This document shows positions 1-8,532 of a stretch of 64,000 nt of DNA, one piece after another (the first letter of the stretch is position 1; each line of letters begins with the position of its first letter). The stretch lies in NCBI RefSeq assembly GCF_035982055.1, contig NZ_CP108427.1:2108001-2172000 (forward strand), read 5' to 3'. The notes under the pieces are model-generated. The model was not told where the DNA came from and ran no database searches. It saw only the letters and a list, made by a program, of their open reading frames with translations. The translations under genes were made by a program, and so were the position numbers. This DNA comes from Streptomyces sp. NBC_01288. GTDB taxonomy: Bacteria > Actinomycetota > Actinomycetes > Streptomycetales > Streptomycetaceae.

Positions 1-1757
1 CGCTCCTGGACCGGCTGCTGCCCGTGTACGCCGAGGTCCTCGCCGACCTGCGCGCGGCGGGCGCGGAATGGGTGCAGCTCGACGAGCCCGCCCTGGTCCA
101 GGACCGCACCCCGGCCGAACTGAACGCCACCACCCGCGCCTACCGCGACCTCGGTGCCCTCACCGACCGGCCGAAGCTGCTGATCGCCTCCTACTTCGAC
201 CGGCTCGGCAACGCGCTGCCGGTCCTCGCGAAGGCACCCGTGGAGGGCCTCGCGCTGGACTTCACCGAGTCCGCCGCCGCCAACCTGGACGACCTCGCCT
301 CCGTCGGCGGACTGCCCGGCAAGCGGCTGATCGCCGGCGTGGTCAACGGCCGTAACGTCTGGGTCAACGACCTCACCAACTCCCTTGCCACACTGGGCAC
401 GTTGCTCGGGCTGGCCGACCGCGTCGACGTGGCCGCCTCCTGCTCGCTGCTCCATGTGCCGCTCGACGCGGCCGCCGAGCGGGACATCGAGCCGCAGATC
501 CTGCGCTGGCTGGCGTTCGCACGCCAGAAGACGGCCGAGATCGTCACGCTCGCCAAGGGATTGACCCAGGGCACCGACACGATCGCCGCCGAACTCGCCG
601 CCAACCGCGCCGACTTGGCCTCCCGCGCCGGTTCGGCACTCACCCGCGATCCCGCCGTACGGGCCCGGGCCGCCGCGGTCACGGACACCGACGGCCGCCG
701 CTCCCAGCCGTACGACGAGCGGACCTCGGCGCAGCGCGCGCATCTCGGGCTGCCGCCGCTGCCGACGACCACGATCGGTTCGTTCCCGCAGACCGCCGAA
801 CTGCGCACCGCGCGGGCCGACTTGCGAGCGCGACGGATCGACACGGCCGGTTACGAGGAGCGGATCAGGGCAGAGATCGGCGAGGTCATCTCCTTCCAGG
901 AGAAGACCGGCCTGGACGTCCTCGTGCACGGCGAGCCCGAACGCAACGACATGGTCCAGTACTTCGCCGAGCAGCTGACGGGCTACCTCGCCACCCAGCA
1001 CGGCTGGGTCCAGTCCTACGGCACCCGTTACGTCCGCCCGCCGATCCTGGCCGGCGACATCTCCCGCCCCGAACCGATGACGGTGCGCTGGACGACGTAC
1101 GCCCAGTCGCTCACCTCACGCCCGGTCAAGGGCATGCTCACCGGACCGGTCACCATGCTCGCCTGGTCCTTCGTCCGCGACGACCAGCCGCTCGGCGACA
1201 CCGCACGGCAGGTCGCCCTCGCCCTGCGCGACGAGGTCAACGACCTTGAGGCGGCCGGGACTTCGGTCATCCAGGTCGACGAACCCGCCCTGCGCGAGAC
1301 CCTCCCGCTGCGCGCGGCGGACCGGGAGGCGTATCTCGCCTGGGCCACGGAGGCGTTCCGGCTGACCACCGCCGGGGTCCGGCCGGAGACGCAGGTCCAC
1401 ACGCACATGTGCTACGCCGAGTTCGGCGACATCGTGCAGGCCATCGACGACCTCGACGCGGACGTCATCAGCCTGGAGGCGGCCCGCTCGCACATGCAGG
1501 TCGCGCGGGAGCTGGCCGAGCACGGCTATCCGCGCGAGGCGGGGCCGGGTGTCTACGACATCCACTCCCCGCGCGTGCCGAGCACGGCCGAGGCAGCGGC
1601 CCTGCTGCGCAAGGGACTTGAGGCCATCCCGGCGGAGCGGCTGTGGGTCAACCCGGACTGCGGTCTGAAGACCCGCGGCTGGCCCGAGACCCGCGCGTCC
1701 CTGGAGAACCTGGTCGCCGCGGCCCGCACGGTCCGCGAGGAGCTGACCGGGTCCTGA
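1..1757 (+). CDS. metE: Cobalamin-independent methionine synthase, 5' end missing
   Basis: The enzyme transfers a methyl group from 5-methyltetrahydropteroyltri-glutamate to homocysteine, the last step of methionine synthesis, in the cytosol. The reading frame is already open at base 3 ([13 protein letters not shown]), so the window starts inside the gene. About 584 residues are visible of a family length near 770; most of the N-terminal barrel is lost. The C-terminal catalytic barrel is complete. The zinc ligands are recognisable in [10 protein letters not shown] (His and Cys), ISLEAARS (Glu) and [11 protein letters not shown] (Cys). The repeated substrate motif QLDEPAL / QVDEPAL occurs once in each barrel. 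A strong hairpin follows the stop codon, so the gene probably ends its transcription unit. Upstream control (for example a cobalamin riboswitch) would lie outside the window. Confidence 0.97.
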   Translation, partial: LLDRLLPVYAEVLADLRAAGAEWVQLDEPALVQDRTPAELNATTRAYRDLGALTDRPKLLIASYFDRLGNALPVLAKAPVEGLALDFTESAAANLDDLASVGGLPGKRLIAGVVNGRNVWVNDLTNSLATLGTLLGLADRVDVAASCSLLHVPLDAAAERDIEPQILRWLAFARQKTAEIVTLAKGLTQGTDTIAAELAANRADLASRAGSALTRDPAVRARAAAVTDTDGRRSQPYDERTSAQRAHLGLPPLPTTTIGSFPQTAELRTARADLRARRIDTAGYEERIRAEIGEVISFQEKTGLDVLVHGEPERNDMVQYFAEQLTGYLATQHGWVQSYGTRYVRPPILAGDISRPEPMTVRWTTYAQSLTSRPVKGMLTGPVTMLAWSFVRDDQPLGDTARQVALALRDEVNDLEAAGTSVIQVDEPALRETLPLRAADREAYLAWATEAFRLTTAGVRPETQVHTHMCYAEFGDIVQAIDDLDADVISLEAARSHMQVARELAEHGYPREAGPGVYDIHSPRVPSTAEAAALLRKGLEAIPAERLWVNPDCGLKTRGWPETRASLENLVAAARTVREELTGS

Positions 1758-1776
1758 CCCGATGGTGATGGGGGGG

Positions 1777-1802
1777 CGGCCGGGAGGACACCCTCCCGGC
1801 CG
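1777..1802 (+). terminator. Hairpin terminator after metE
   Basis: An 11-bp perfect GC stem (cggccgggagg / cctcccggccg) with a 4-base loop lies 19 bases after the metE stop. No T-run follows, which is usual for Streptomyces terminators. It separates metE from the phosphatase-like gene. Confidence 0.8.
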
Positions 1803-1853
1803 TCCCCGCCCTGAGACGATGATCCGCACAGCCCGCAGAACTGGAGCGCCGAA

Positions 1854-2426
1854 GTGACCAGCCGCATCACCTTGATCTCGCCGGCGATGAACCGGTCCCT
1901 GCGGGAGACCCGGTTCGACGACGGCAGCCCGCTCGACCCGAGCGGTGCGGCCCGCGCCGAGTCCGTCGCGGGTTCGCTCCGGGCGGCTGACCGGGTGCTG
2001 GTCTCGCCCACCGTGCGGTGCCGGGAGACGGCGTCCGCGCTGGGCCTCTCGGCCGTGCCGGAGCCCGAGTTGGCGGGGTTGGACATGGGGCGTTGGCGGG
2101 GGCTGACCCTCGACGAGGTGATGGCGCGGGAGCCGGACGCGGTGATGGCCTGGCTGTCGGACCCGGACGCGGTGCCTCATGGCGGGGAGTCGGTGCGGGT
2201 GCTCTGCGAGCGGGCGGGGCGGTGGCTGGAGGCGGCGGCCGGGTTCGAGGGCAGGACCCTCGCCGTGGTCGAGCAGGATTTCGTGCGGGCCGTTGCGGTC
2301 ACGGTCCTCGACGCACCCGGGCCCGCGTTCTGGCGGCTCGACGTACTGCCGCTGACCGCGACCGACCTCAGCGGGCGGTCCGGGCGGTGGAATCTGCGGC
2401 TCGGGCGGGAACTCGGCGGCGAGTGA
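1854..2426 (+). CDS. Histidine phosphatase superfamily protein, catalytic motif degenerate
   Basis: A 190-residue protein with the overall pattern of the phosphoglycerate-mutase / histidine phosphatase fold: an N-terminal strand (ITLISP), a segment matching the family's second motif ([16 protein letters not shown], corresponding to the usual SPxxRAxQTA) and [12 protein letters not shown], corresponding to the usual LxExDxGxWEG. The hallmark RHG triad after the first strand is replaced by SPAMN. The second catalytic His region reads [10 protein letters not shown] where VSHGGVIR is normal. Both catalytic histidines are therefore absent, and phosphatase activity is doubtful; a binding or regulatory role is possible. 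The GTG start follows about 50 bases of spacer after the metE terminator. It converges with the P450 gene, with one base between the stops. Confidence 0.75.
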   Translation: MTSRITLISPAMNRSLRETRFDDGSPLDPSGAARAESVAGSLRAADRVLVSPTVRCRETASALGLSAVPEPELAGLDMGRWRGLTLDEVMAREPDAVMAWLSDPDAVPHGGESVRVLCERAGRWLEAAAGFEGRTLAVVEQDFVRAVAVTVLDAPGPAFWRLDVLPLTATDLSGRSGRWNLRLGRELGGE

Positions 2427-2427
2427 G

Positions 2428-3663
2428 TCACCAGGCCAGGTGCAGGGCGTACGGGGAACGGTGGATCATCGTGGGCCGCATGGTGACCGGCCGGTCCTCC
2501 GCCAGCCGTAGGCCGGGCAGGCGGGTCGTCAACTCCTCCAGGGTGAGGCGGAGTTGTTCGCGGGCGAGTTGGGAGCCGGGGCAGCTGTGCACGCCGAAGC
2601 CGAAGGCCAAGTGGCGGCTCGGGGTGCGGGTGATGTCGAAGGTGTCGGCACGCGCATGGCGCTTCTCGTCCCGGTTGGCCGAGCCGAAGGCGACGAACAG
2701 CGCTGCTCCGGCGGGGAGTTCGGTACCGGCGAGGACGACCGGCCGGGTGGTGACCCTGCGGAAGCCCTGCAACGCGGTGTCGTAGCGGGCCGCCTCCTCG
2801 ATCGCCGCGGGGATGCGATCGGGTTCGGCGCGGAGCAGCTCCCACTGGTCCGGGTGACTGAGCAGATGCAGGACGGTCGTGCCGATGAGCGCGGTGGTGG
2901 TGAGGTGACCTGCGAGGAGCAAGTTCTGGAGATGGGCGACGAGTTGGTGCCTGTGCTCCAGGGTCAGGTCGCCGCCGTCCCCCTCCTCGGCGACCGAAGC
3001 GATCAGTTCCGTACAGAGGTCCTGGCGGGGGTCTGCGTGCCGCTCCCGTACGTACCGGTCGAGCGTGCGCTGCATCGCGACGACGTCCTCGGCCGCGGCG
3101 ATCTGCTCGTCCTCCGCCAGCGGGCGGAAGAGCAACTCCTCGGCGCGGTGACCCCCGTGGACGACGCCGGGCACGTCGGCGGGGTCGAGGCCGACGATCC
3201 TGCCGACGACCTCGCCGGGGAGCCTCCTGGCGTACGCCGACATCAACTCGACGTGCCCGTCCTTGCGCTGCCCGTCCACGAACGTGTCCACCAGGGCCGC
3301 TGCGCGCTCGGCGGCGTACGGCAGGACCGCCGCGACCCGGGACGGCGAGAGGCCGCGGACGATGGGTGCGCGCAACTGCTGGTGCCGCGCGCCGTCCGCC
3401 GTGACGACGACGGGTCGCCCGCCGAAGCCGCCGCCGAGGATGGCGAGCGCGGCGGGCGCCGGGAGCACGTCGGGCCGTAGGGCCATCGCTGAGGAGAAGT
3501 CCTCGGGGCGGCGCAGGACTTCGCGTACGTCGGCGTCCCGGGAGACGAGCCAGGCGTCGAGTTCGGCGAGGTGGGTGAGGCCCTCGGTCTGCCGTGCCCG
3601 GGTGTAGGCCGGATACGGGTCGCGCTGCAAGTCGTCGAGCCCGGCGTGCAGTTCGCGGTTCAC
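2428..3663 (-). CDS. Cytochrome P450
   Basis: A heme-thiolate monooxygenase of 411 residues, typical of soluble bacterial P450s. The heme-binding loop is FGFGVHSCPG with the proximal Cys near residue 358. The I-helix oxygen-activating segment is LLLAGHLTTTALIG and the ExxR pair is EEAAR. No ferredoxin or reductase gene is adjacent, so electrons must come from elsewhere. The substrate cannot be read from sequence. The GTG start has the purine-rich stretch ggagggtg just upstream. A GCGGT pentanucleotide repeat lies about 30 bases before the start, in the presumed promoter or leader. Confidence 0.95.
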   Translation of the reverse strand: MNRELHAGLDDLQRDPYPAYTRARQTEGLTHLAELDAWLVSRDADVREVLRRPEDFSSAMALRPDVLPAPAALAILGGGFGGRPVVVTADGARHQQLRAPIVRGLSPSRVAAVLPYAAERAAALVDTFVDGQRKDGHVELMSAYARRLPGEVVGRIVGLDPADVPGVVHGGHRAEELLFRPLAEDEQIAAAEDVVAMQRTLDRYVRERHADPRQDLCTELIASVAEEGDGGDLTLEHRHQLVAHLQNLLLAGHLTTTALIGTTVLHLLSHPDQWELLRAEPDRIPAAIEEAARYDTALQGFRRVTTRPVVLAGTELPAGAALFVAFGSANRDEKRHARADTFDITRTPSRHLAFGFGVHSCPGSQLAREQLRLTLEELTTRLPGLRLAEDRPVTMRPTMIHRSPYALHLAW

Positions 3664-3690
3664 GGGACACCCTCCGGCCGATGGCGTGAT

Positions 3691-3715
3691 GCGGTGCGGT
3701 GCGGTGCGGTGCGGG
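3691..3715. repeat. GCGGT pentanucleotide repeat upstream of the P450
   Basis: Four exact GCGGT units followed by gcggg lie in the 120-base gap between the DUF2278 and P450 genes, starting about 28 bases upstream of the P450 start codon. Confidence 0.8.
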
Positions 3716-3783
3716 TCGGGCTCATCGTGCCGGACGGGTGTCCCGGTGCGGTAGGGAACTTCCGGGCAGTTCGGACCAGTTGG

Positions 3784-4794
3784 TCAGAAGACGACCGTCC
3801 AGCCCTCCCGTGCGGCCTGGTCGGCGGTGTACGAAACGCCGTGGACCTTGAGGCCGTTCGCGTCGAGGAGGGTGATCTCGCCGCCCTGGTTGCCGAGTTG
3901 GACGCCGTCGGTGAGCGGGACGAGCAGAGTGGCGCCCGGGGGGAGGGGGCCGGGCGGTACCGCGCAGGAGTGGCCGAGCCGGTCCCGTACCCGCCAGCCG
4001 GTCGGGTCGAGCGGATCGGGCGAGGCGTTGAGGAGCGTGACGCTCTCCGGCTCGGGCGCCGGGCCGCGCGGGTTGACCAGGGCCGCCACGATCCGGACGG
4101 GCCGGCTGCCGGGGTCGGGGCGCGAACCGTCGGTGTCCTCCAGGGTGTGGCCGGTGGTGTCGTCGGTGTGCCAGGACTGGCTCTGGAAGGCGAGGAAGAT
4201 ACCGACCCAGCGAGACTGTGCCGGGAAGTGGATGAGGAGGCCGCCGTCCTGCCAGACCCCGTCGTCGCCGCTGAAGCGGCGGCTGTTGCCCTGGTTCATG
4301 TGGATGTCGTGGACGCCGTTGCCGGGCAGGAAGCCGAACACCTTGTCCTTGACGGTCGGTTCGGGGCCGAAACGCTCGCCGAAGACGTACAGCCGGGCGT
4401 CCGGGTCGTCCACCGCGCGTCGTACGTAGTGGTCGAGGAGGTCGGCGAGGTCGTTGTCGGGGCCGCTCGCGTCCGGCGGGAGGGTGCGCAGTTGCGCCGG
4501 GTCGAAGAGGTTGCCGCGCACGAAGTCGAGGTTCGGGCCGCCGGGTCCGGGCAGCAGGGTGTTCCAGCCGCTCGGGAGGCCCTCCAGCCGGGCGGTGACC
4601 GGGTGTTGGAAGTCCTCGCTGACGAGATAGAGCAGTTCGGAAGGCTGCTCGGCGGACAGGACGTTGACCGCGGCCCGGAAATGTGTGCCCGAGTCGTCCG
4701 TGAGATGGATCTGGTAGTGCGGTGTCCCGGCGGCGCCCTCGCGCCTGGTGTCCACCGCGCGCGTGATCAGAACGCCGTAGGCCTTCAGTGGCAT
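3784..4794 (-). CDS. DUF2278 family protein with C-terminal lamin-tail-like domain
   Basis: A 336-residue protein beginning MPLKAYGVLITRAVD, the usual opening of DUF2278 proteins. The start at 4794 was chosen because GGGGGAG sits about ten bases upstream; an in-frame start 42 bases earlier has no such site. The N-terminal two thirds (to about residue 215) contain the DUF2278 region, including GNGVHDIHMNQGN and GLLIHFPAQSRWVGIFLAFQSQSWHTDD. The last 110 residues (VRIVAALVNPRGPAPEPESVTLLN and following) resemble a lamin-tail (LTD) beta domain. There is no signal peptide. The biochemical function of the family is not established. It runs in the same direction as the P450, but the gap of about 120 bases does not prove an operon. 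Confidence 0.8.
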   Translation of the reverse strand: MPLKAYGVLITRAVDTRREGAAGTPHYQIHLTDDSGTHFRAAVNVLSAEQPSELLYLVSEDFQHPVTARLEGLPSGWNTLLPGPGGPNLDFVRGNLFDPAQLRTLPPDASGPDNDLADLLDHYVRRAVDDPDARLYVFGERFGPEPTVKDKVFGFLPGNGVHDIHMNQGNSRRFSGDDGVWQDGGLLIHFPAQSRWVGIFLAFQSQSWHTDDTTGHTLEDTDGSRPDPGSRPVRIVAALVNPRGPAPEPESVTLLNASPDPLDPTGWRVRDRLGHSCAVPPGPLPPGATLLVPLTDGVQLGNQGGEITLLDANGLKVHGVSYTADQAAREGWTVVF

Positions 4795-4996
4795 GACGAC
4801 CAACTCCCCCTGCGGGCAGGCGGGATGCCCGCCCATGGGACAGAGCGTAGGGGGGAGGCGCCCGCTCCGGCCTGGACGCGGGGAAACTCGGGGCGGCTGT
4901 CGGGTGTACGTCTGCGTACCTATGAACCGCTAGGCCATGGGTGTGAGCCGCCGATGAAAGTATCGCCGATCAAGAAGCGTTCTCTACGATCCATAC

Positions 4997-5437
4997 ATGG
5001 TCAACTTCCGTCTCGAACGCACGGCCCCCCTTCCCCTTGAGGAGGCGTGGCGCCGGTTGACGGAGTGGCCACGCCACGCCGATGTCGTCCCCCTGACCAG
5101 GGTCACCGTGGTCACTCCTCCGCCGACCGGTGAGGGCACGGTCTTCGTGGCCCGCTCCGGGCTCGGCCCGCTCGGCTTCGACGACCGGATGGAGGTCACC
5201 GTGTGGCGCCCGCCGACGGAGGACGAGCCGGGTCTGGTCCGTCTGGAGAAGCGGGGGCGGGTCGTCACCGGCTGGGCGGAGATCGAGGTCCGGCCGGGGC
5301 CGGGGGGCCGTAGCCGCGTGGTGTGGGAGGAGGAGCTGGCGGTCCGCTTCCTGCCGCGCCTCTTCGACCGGCCGCTGCGGTGGGCCGCGCGGTCGATGTT
5401 CGGGCGGGCGGTGAACGGGCTGCTGAGACGGTCGTAG
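4997..5437 (+). CDS. SRPBCC (START-like) family protein
   Basis: A 146-residue single-domain protein with the polyketide-cyclase / START-like pattern: an N-terminal beta strand (FRLERTAPLPLEEAWRRLTEWPRHADVVPLTRV), central strands, and a C-terminal amphipathic helix (FDRPLRWAARSMFGRAVNGLLRR) that usually covers the hydrophobic pocket. Such proteins bind lipids or small aromatics; no ligand can be deduced. The ATG at 4997 lacks a good Shine-Dalgarno sequence and is preceded by catac at a short distance, so the transcript may be short-leadered. It converges with the LysE gene across an 8-bp tandem repeat. Confidence 0.8.
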   Translation: MVNFRLERTAPLPLEEAWRRLTEWPRHADVVPLTRVTVVTPPPTGEGTVFVARSGLGPLGFDDRMEVTVWRPPTEDEPGLVRLEKRGRVVTGWAEIEVRPGPGGRSRVVWEEELAVRFLPRLFDRPLRWAARSMFGRAVNGLLRRS

Positions 5438-5460
5438 CGCGGTCGGGTCCCTACGAAGTC

Positions 5461-5540
5461 AGTCCTCCAAGTCCTTGAGTCCTTCAGGTCTTCAGGTCTT
5501 GAGGTCTTGAGGTCTTGAGGTCTTGAGGTCTTGAGTGCTT
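5461..5540. repeat. 8-bp tandem repeat GAGGTCTT, about ten units
   Basis: Four exact GAGGTCTT units run from 5501 to 5532. They are flanked by degenerate units in the same register (CAGGTCTT twice, GAGTCCTT, AAGTCCTT upstream; GAGTGCTT downstream). It fills the gap between the convergent SRPBCC and LysE genes and is AT-richer than its surroundings. Confidence 0.9.
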
Positions 5541-5546
5541 ACGGAG

Positions 5547-6188
5547 TCAGTCCTTGCGGCCGGTCACCGCGACCGTCACGCCCAGGCCGATCATCGTGAG
5601 CCCGCCGACCCCGCCCACCGCGGACAGTCGGCGGGGCGAGCGCGCGAACCAGTCCCGGGCCGTGGACGCGACCAGTCCCCACACGCTGTCCGAGGCCACG
5701 GCGATGAGGTTGAAGACGAGGCCGAGGAGCAGCATCTGCCCTGTCACATGGCCCTGTTCGCGGTCCACGAACTGGGGCAGTACGGCGGCGAAGAACACGA
5801 TGGTCTTGGGGTTGGCCACCCCGACGGCGAACCCCTCCCACAGCGTGCGCAGCCCGCTGTGCGGAGCGGCCTCCTCACCGGCGAACGCGGCCCGCAGGGA
5901 GCCGCGTTGGCGCCACGCCTTCACCCCGAGGTACACCAGGTACGCGGCGCCGGCGAGCTTCAGTGCCGTGAAGACGAGCACCGAGCGCTCCACCAGCGAA
6001 CCGACGCCGAGCGCGACCGCCACGACGAGCAGGTAGGCGCCGAGGGTGTTGCCGACGACGGTGGTAAGCGCGGCCCGGCGGCCGTGGGCCAGCGCCCGTC
6101 CGATCACGAACAGCACGCTGGGGCCGGGGACGATGATCAGCAGGAAGGACAGGGCCGCGAAGGCGAGCAGTCGGTCGGTGGACACCAT
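5547..6188 (-). CDS. LysE-family amino acid exporter
   Basis: A 213-residue inner-membrane protein with about six hydrophobic segments. It opens MVSTDRLLAFAALSFLLIIVPGPSVLFVIG, carrying the family signature PGPS/N in the first helix, and later has GVANPKTIVFFAAVLPQFV, the second conserved element. LysE/RhtB proteins export amino acids such as lysine, threonine or homoserine lactones using the proton gradient; the substrate here is unknown. The start at 6188 gives the normal family length. The minus-strand frame stays open far upstream, but that stretch is the shadow of the kinase gene. Confidence 0.93.
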   Translation of the reverse strand: MVSTDRLLAFAALSFLLIIVPGPSVLFVIGRALAHGRRAALTTVVGNTLGAYLLVVAVALGVGSLVERSVLVFTALKLAGAAYLVYLGVKAWRQRGSLRAAFAGEEAAPHSGLRTLWEGFAVGVANPKTIVFFAAVLPQFVDREQGHVTGQMLLLGLVFNLIAVASDSVWGLVASTARDWFARSPRRLSAVGGVGGLTMIGLGVTVAVTGRKD

Positions 6189-6350
6189 GGGGCCATGGAA
6201 GACGGGGGCGCTCCGGCCCCGCAACTCATTTCCGGGTGCCCCGAGGCCGATGCCCGGTGAGCGGAACGAACGGCCTAGGGTGATGGACCTTAGTGTGATG
6301 GCTCTGGACGGCCCTTCCGGGCACGGGAAACAGGAAAGGTGACCGGCGAC

Positions 6351-8522
6351 ATGTCGCTTCGCCCCGGGGACACGGAGTCGATCGGCGGTTACGCGCTGGT
6401 CGACCGGCTCGGCAGCGGCGGGATGGGCGTCGTGTATCTCGGGCGGTCGGCCTCGGGACGGCAGGTCGCCGTCAAGGTCGTGCACGCGCAGTACGCGCTG
6501 GACGAGGAGTTCCGGGCACGGTTCCGGCAGGAGATCGCGGCGGCCCGCCGGGTGAGCGGCGCCTTCACCGCGCCTGTCGTGGACGCCGACGCGGACGCCG
6601 AACTGCCCTGGATGGCCACGCTCTACGTCCCCGGCCCCACCGTGGCCGAAGTCGTCGAGAGGGGCGGCCCGTTGGAGGGCCGCGCCCTGCGCACGCTCGC
6701 CCTGGGACTGGTCGAGGCGCTGCGGGACATCCACCAAGCGGGCGTCGTGCACCGGGACTTGAAACCGAGCAACGTGCTGCTCGCCGAGGACGGCCCCCGC
6801 GTCATCGACTTCGGCATCTCCCGCGCCGCCGACAACCAATCCCTCACCGTCACCGGCCGTCTGATCGGCACCCCGCCCTTCATGTCTCCCGAGCAGTTCG
6901 CCGCGCCCCGGGACGTCACCGCCGCCTCCGACGTCTTCTCGCTCGGCTCGCTCCTCGTCTATGCGGCCACCGGCAACCGTCCCTTCGACGGCGCCAGCCC
7001 GTACCTGACGGGTTATCAAGTCATGTACGAGCAGCCGAGGCTGGACGGTGTGTCCGAGCCGCTGCGGAGCATCGCCGAACGCTGTCTGGACAAGGACGCG
7101 GCGGCCCGTCCCCAACTGACCGAGCTGCACGGCATGTTGCTGGACCTGCCCGATTCGGAGTCCGGCTCCGAGTCCGGTGCGGGGTCCTGGCCCACCGTGG
7201 TGGCGGACCTTCCCCAGGCACCACGTCCCCACCCCGCCGCTCCGGAGACCGTCCACCCCGACAGCCAACGCCCGCGCAGAGCAAGGCGATTGGCCATCGC
7301 TCTGGCCACCGCGGTCGCCGTCGGCGCGCTCGGTCTGACGACCCTGCACTGGATGTCGGACCGCACCACGGACACCGGCACACCGGCCGCGTCCACGTCC
7401 ACCGCGGCCATGGCGCTGCCCACCGGCTGGCAGCCGTGGCGGTCGAGCCTGGTCACCGGCAAGACGGGCGAACCCCTCGACTACGGCGAGTCCGGGTGTG
7501 TGGCGGGGAGCAGCACCGTGTACTGCGCCGGCACCGGCTTCACGGTCACCGCGCTCGACGCCGCCTCCGGCCGGGTCGGCTGGCGCTCGGGCACCAGCCC
7601 GGAGACCGCGCGCCCCGTCGGCGTCCGGGACGGCCGCCTCTACACCTACGTCAAACCGGACTCGTCCCAGACCTACATCGCCCGCCGCCTGGTCGCCCTG
7701 GACGCGAAGACCGGCACCCGGCTCTGGCAGCACCCGGTGAGCGAGGACCGCAACGCCGTCCTGTTCGACGGCGGCGTCCTGGCGATGGACGTGAACGCGA
7801 CGCGGTTCGTCGCCTACGACAGGTCGGGCCACCAACTGTGGACCGCCGCCGCGAAGTCGACGACCGGCACCGCCTGCACCCCGACCGTGCTGGGCGGCGC
7901 CCCCTACGCCCTGTGCGAGCCGATGGACGATCCCTCCAAGGGCGGCCGCAGCCTGCTGCGTCTGGACGCGAAGACCGGCACGGCGAAGGAGATCGCCCAA
8001 CTCCCCACGGGCGCGATGCCGTTGGGCATGCTCGACGGGCGGCTGCTGTTCGCGGTGCCGAAGCTGGCGGAGGGCTACTTCGCCAGCGGCGAGGACCAGC
8101 CGTACACCGCGCTGGAAGAGGTGGACCCCGCCGGAGGTAGCGTGCGGGTGCCGCTGCCGGGCACCTCGCGCGGTACGCCCACCCTCGTCAAGGGCGTCAT
8201 CTACTTCGTCCGCCCGAACGGCACGGTCACCGCCGTGCGCGCGGCCGACGGCAAGCGGCTGTGGCAGCGGGGGACGGACACCGAGAACCTGTCGACGCCG
8301 GTGTTCTCGGCGAAGTTCGACAGACTGTATTTCGCGAACCGGTTCGGGCGGTTGCTCGCCCTGGACCGGAGCACGGGAGCCGTCGAGTGGAGTACGTCCG
8401 CGCTGTCGAACGCCGGTGACTCGACGGACGACACCACCCCGTACGTCCTGCTCGTCAAGGACGCGCTCGTGGCCGTGGCGGGCGACACGGCCTTCTCCGT
8501 ACGACCGCCCGCGACGCGCTGA
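6351..8522 (+). CDS. Membrane Ser/Thr protein kinase with PQQ-like beta-propeller sensor
   Basis: A 723-residue PknB-type kinase. The kinase domain covers about residues 12-265: glycine loop LGSGGMGVVYLG, VAVKVV lysine near residue 41, HRDLKPSNVLL near 133, DFGIS near 153 and GTPPFMSPEQ. A proline-rich linker and one membrane helix (about 311-330) follow. The extracytoplasmic C-terminus (about 350-720) has repeats of the PQQ-binding-like propeller kind (VTALDAASGRVGWRSG, LVALDAKTGTRLWQHP, LLALDRSTGAVEWST). Kinases of this build sense an outside cue and phosphorylate cytosolic targets. I prefer ATG 6351 because aggaaagg lies about 11 bases upstream; the GTG at 6339 is too close to it. It converges with the xdhC-like gene, 10 bases apart. 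Confidence 0.93.
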   Translation: MSLRPGDTESIGGYALVDRLGSGGMGVVYLGRSASGRQVAVKVVHAQYALDEEFRARFRQEIAAARRVSGAFTAPVVDADADAELPWMATLYVPGPTVAEVVERGGPLEGRALRTLALGLVEALRDIHQAGVVHRDLKPSNVLLAEDGPRVIDFGISRAADNQSLTVTGRLIGTPPFMSPEQFAAPRDVTAASDVFSLGSLLVYAATGNRPFDGASPYLTGYQVMYEQPRLDGVSEPLRSIAERCLDKDAAARPQLTELHGMLLDLPDSESGSESGAGSWPTVVADLPQAPRPHPAAPETVHPDSQRPRRARRLAIALATAVAVGALGLTTLHWMSDRTTDTGTPAASTSTAAMALPTGWQPWRSSLVTGKTGEPLDYGESGCVAGSSTVYCAGTGFTVTALDAASGRVGWRSGTSPETARPVGVRDGRLYTYVKPDSSQTYIARRLVALDAKTGTRLWQHPVSEDRNAVLFDGGVLAMDVNATRFVAYDRSGHQLWTAAAKSTTGTACTPTVLGGAPYALCEPMDDPSKGGRSLLRLDAKTGTAKEIAQLPTGAMPLGMLDGRLLFAVPKLAEGYFASGEDQPYTALEEVDPAGGSVRVPLPGTSRGTPTLVKGVIYFVRPNGTVTAVRAADGKRLWQRGTDTENLSTPVFSAKFDRLYFANRFGRLLALDRSTGAVEWSTSALSNAGDSTDDTTPYVLLVKDALVAVAGDTAFSVRPPATR

Positions 8523-8532
8523 GCCGCGCCGT

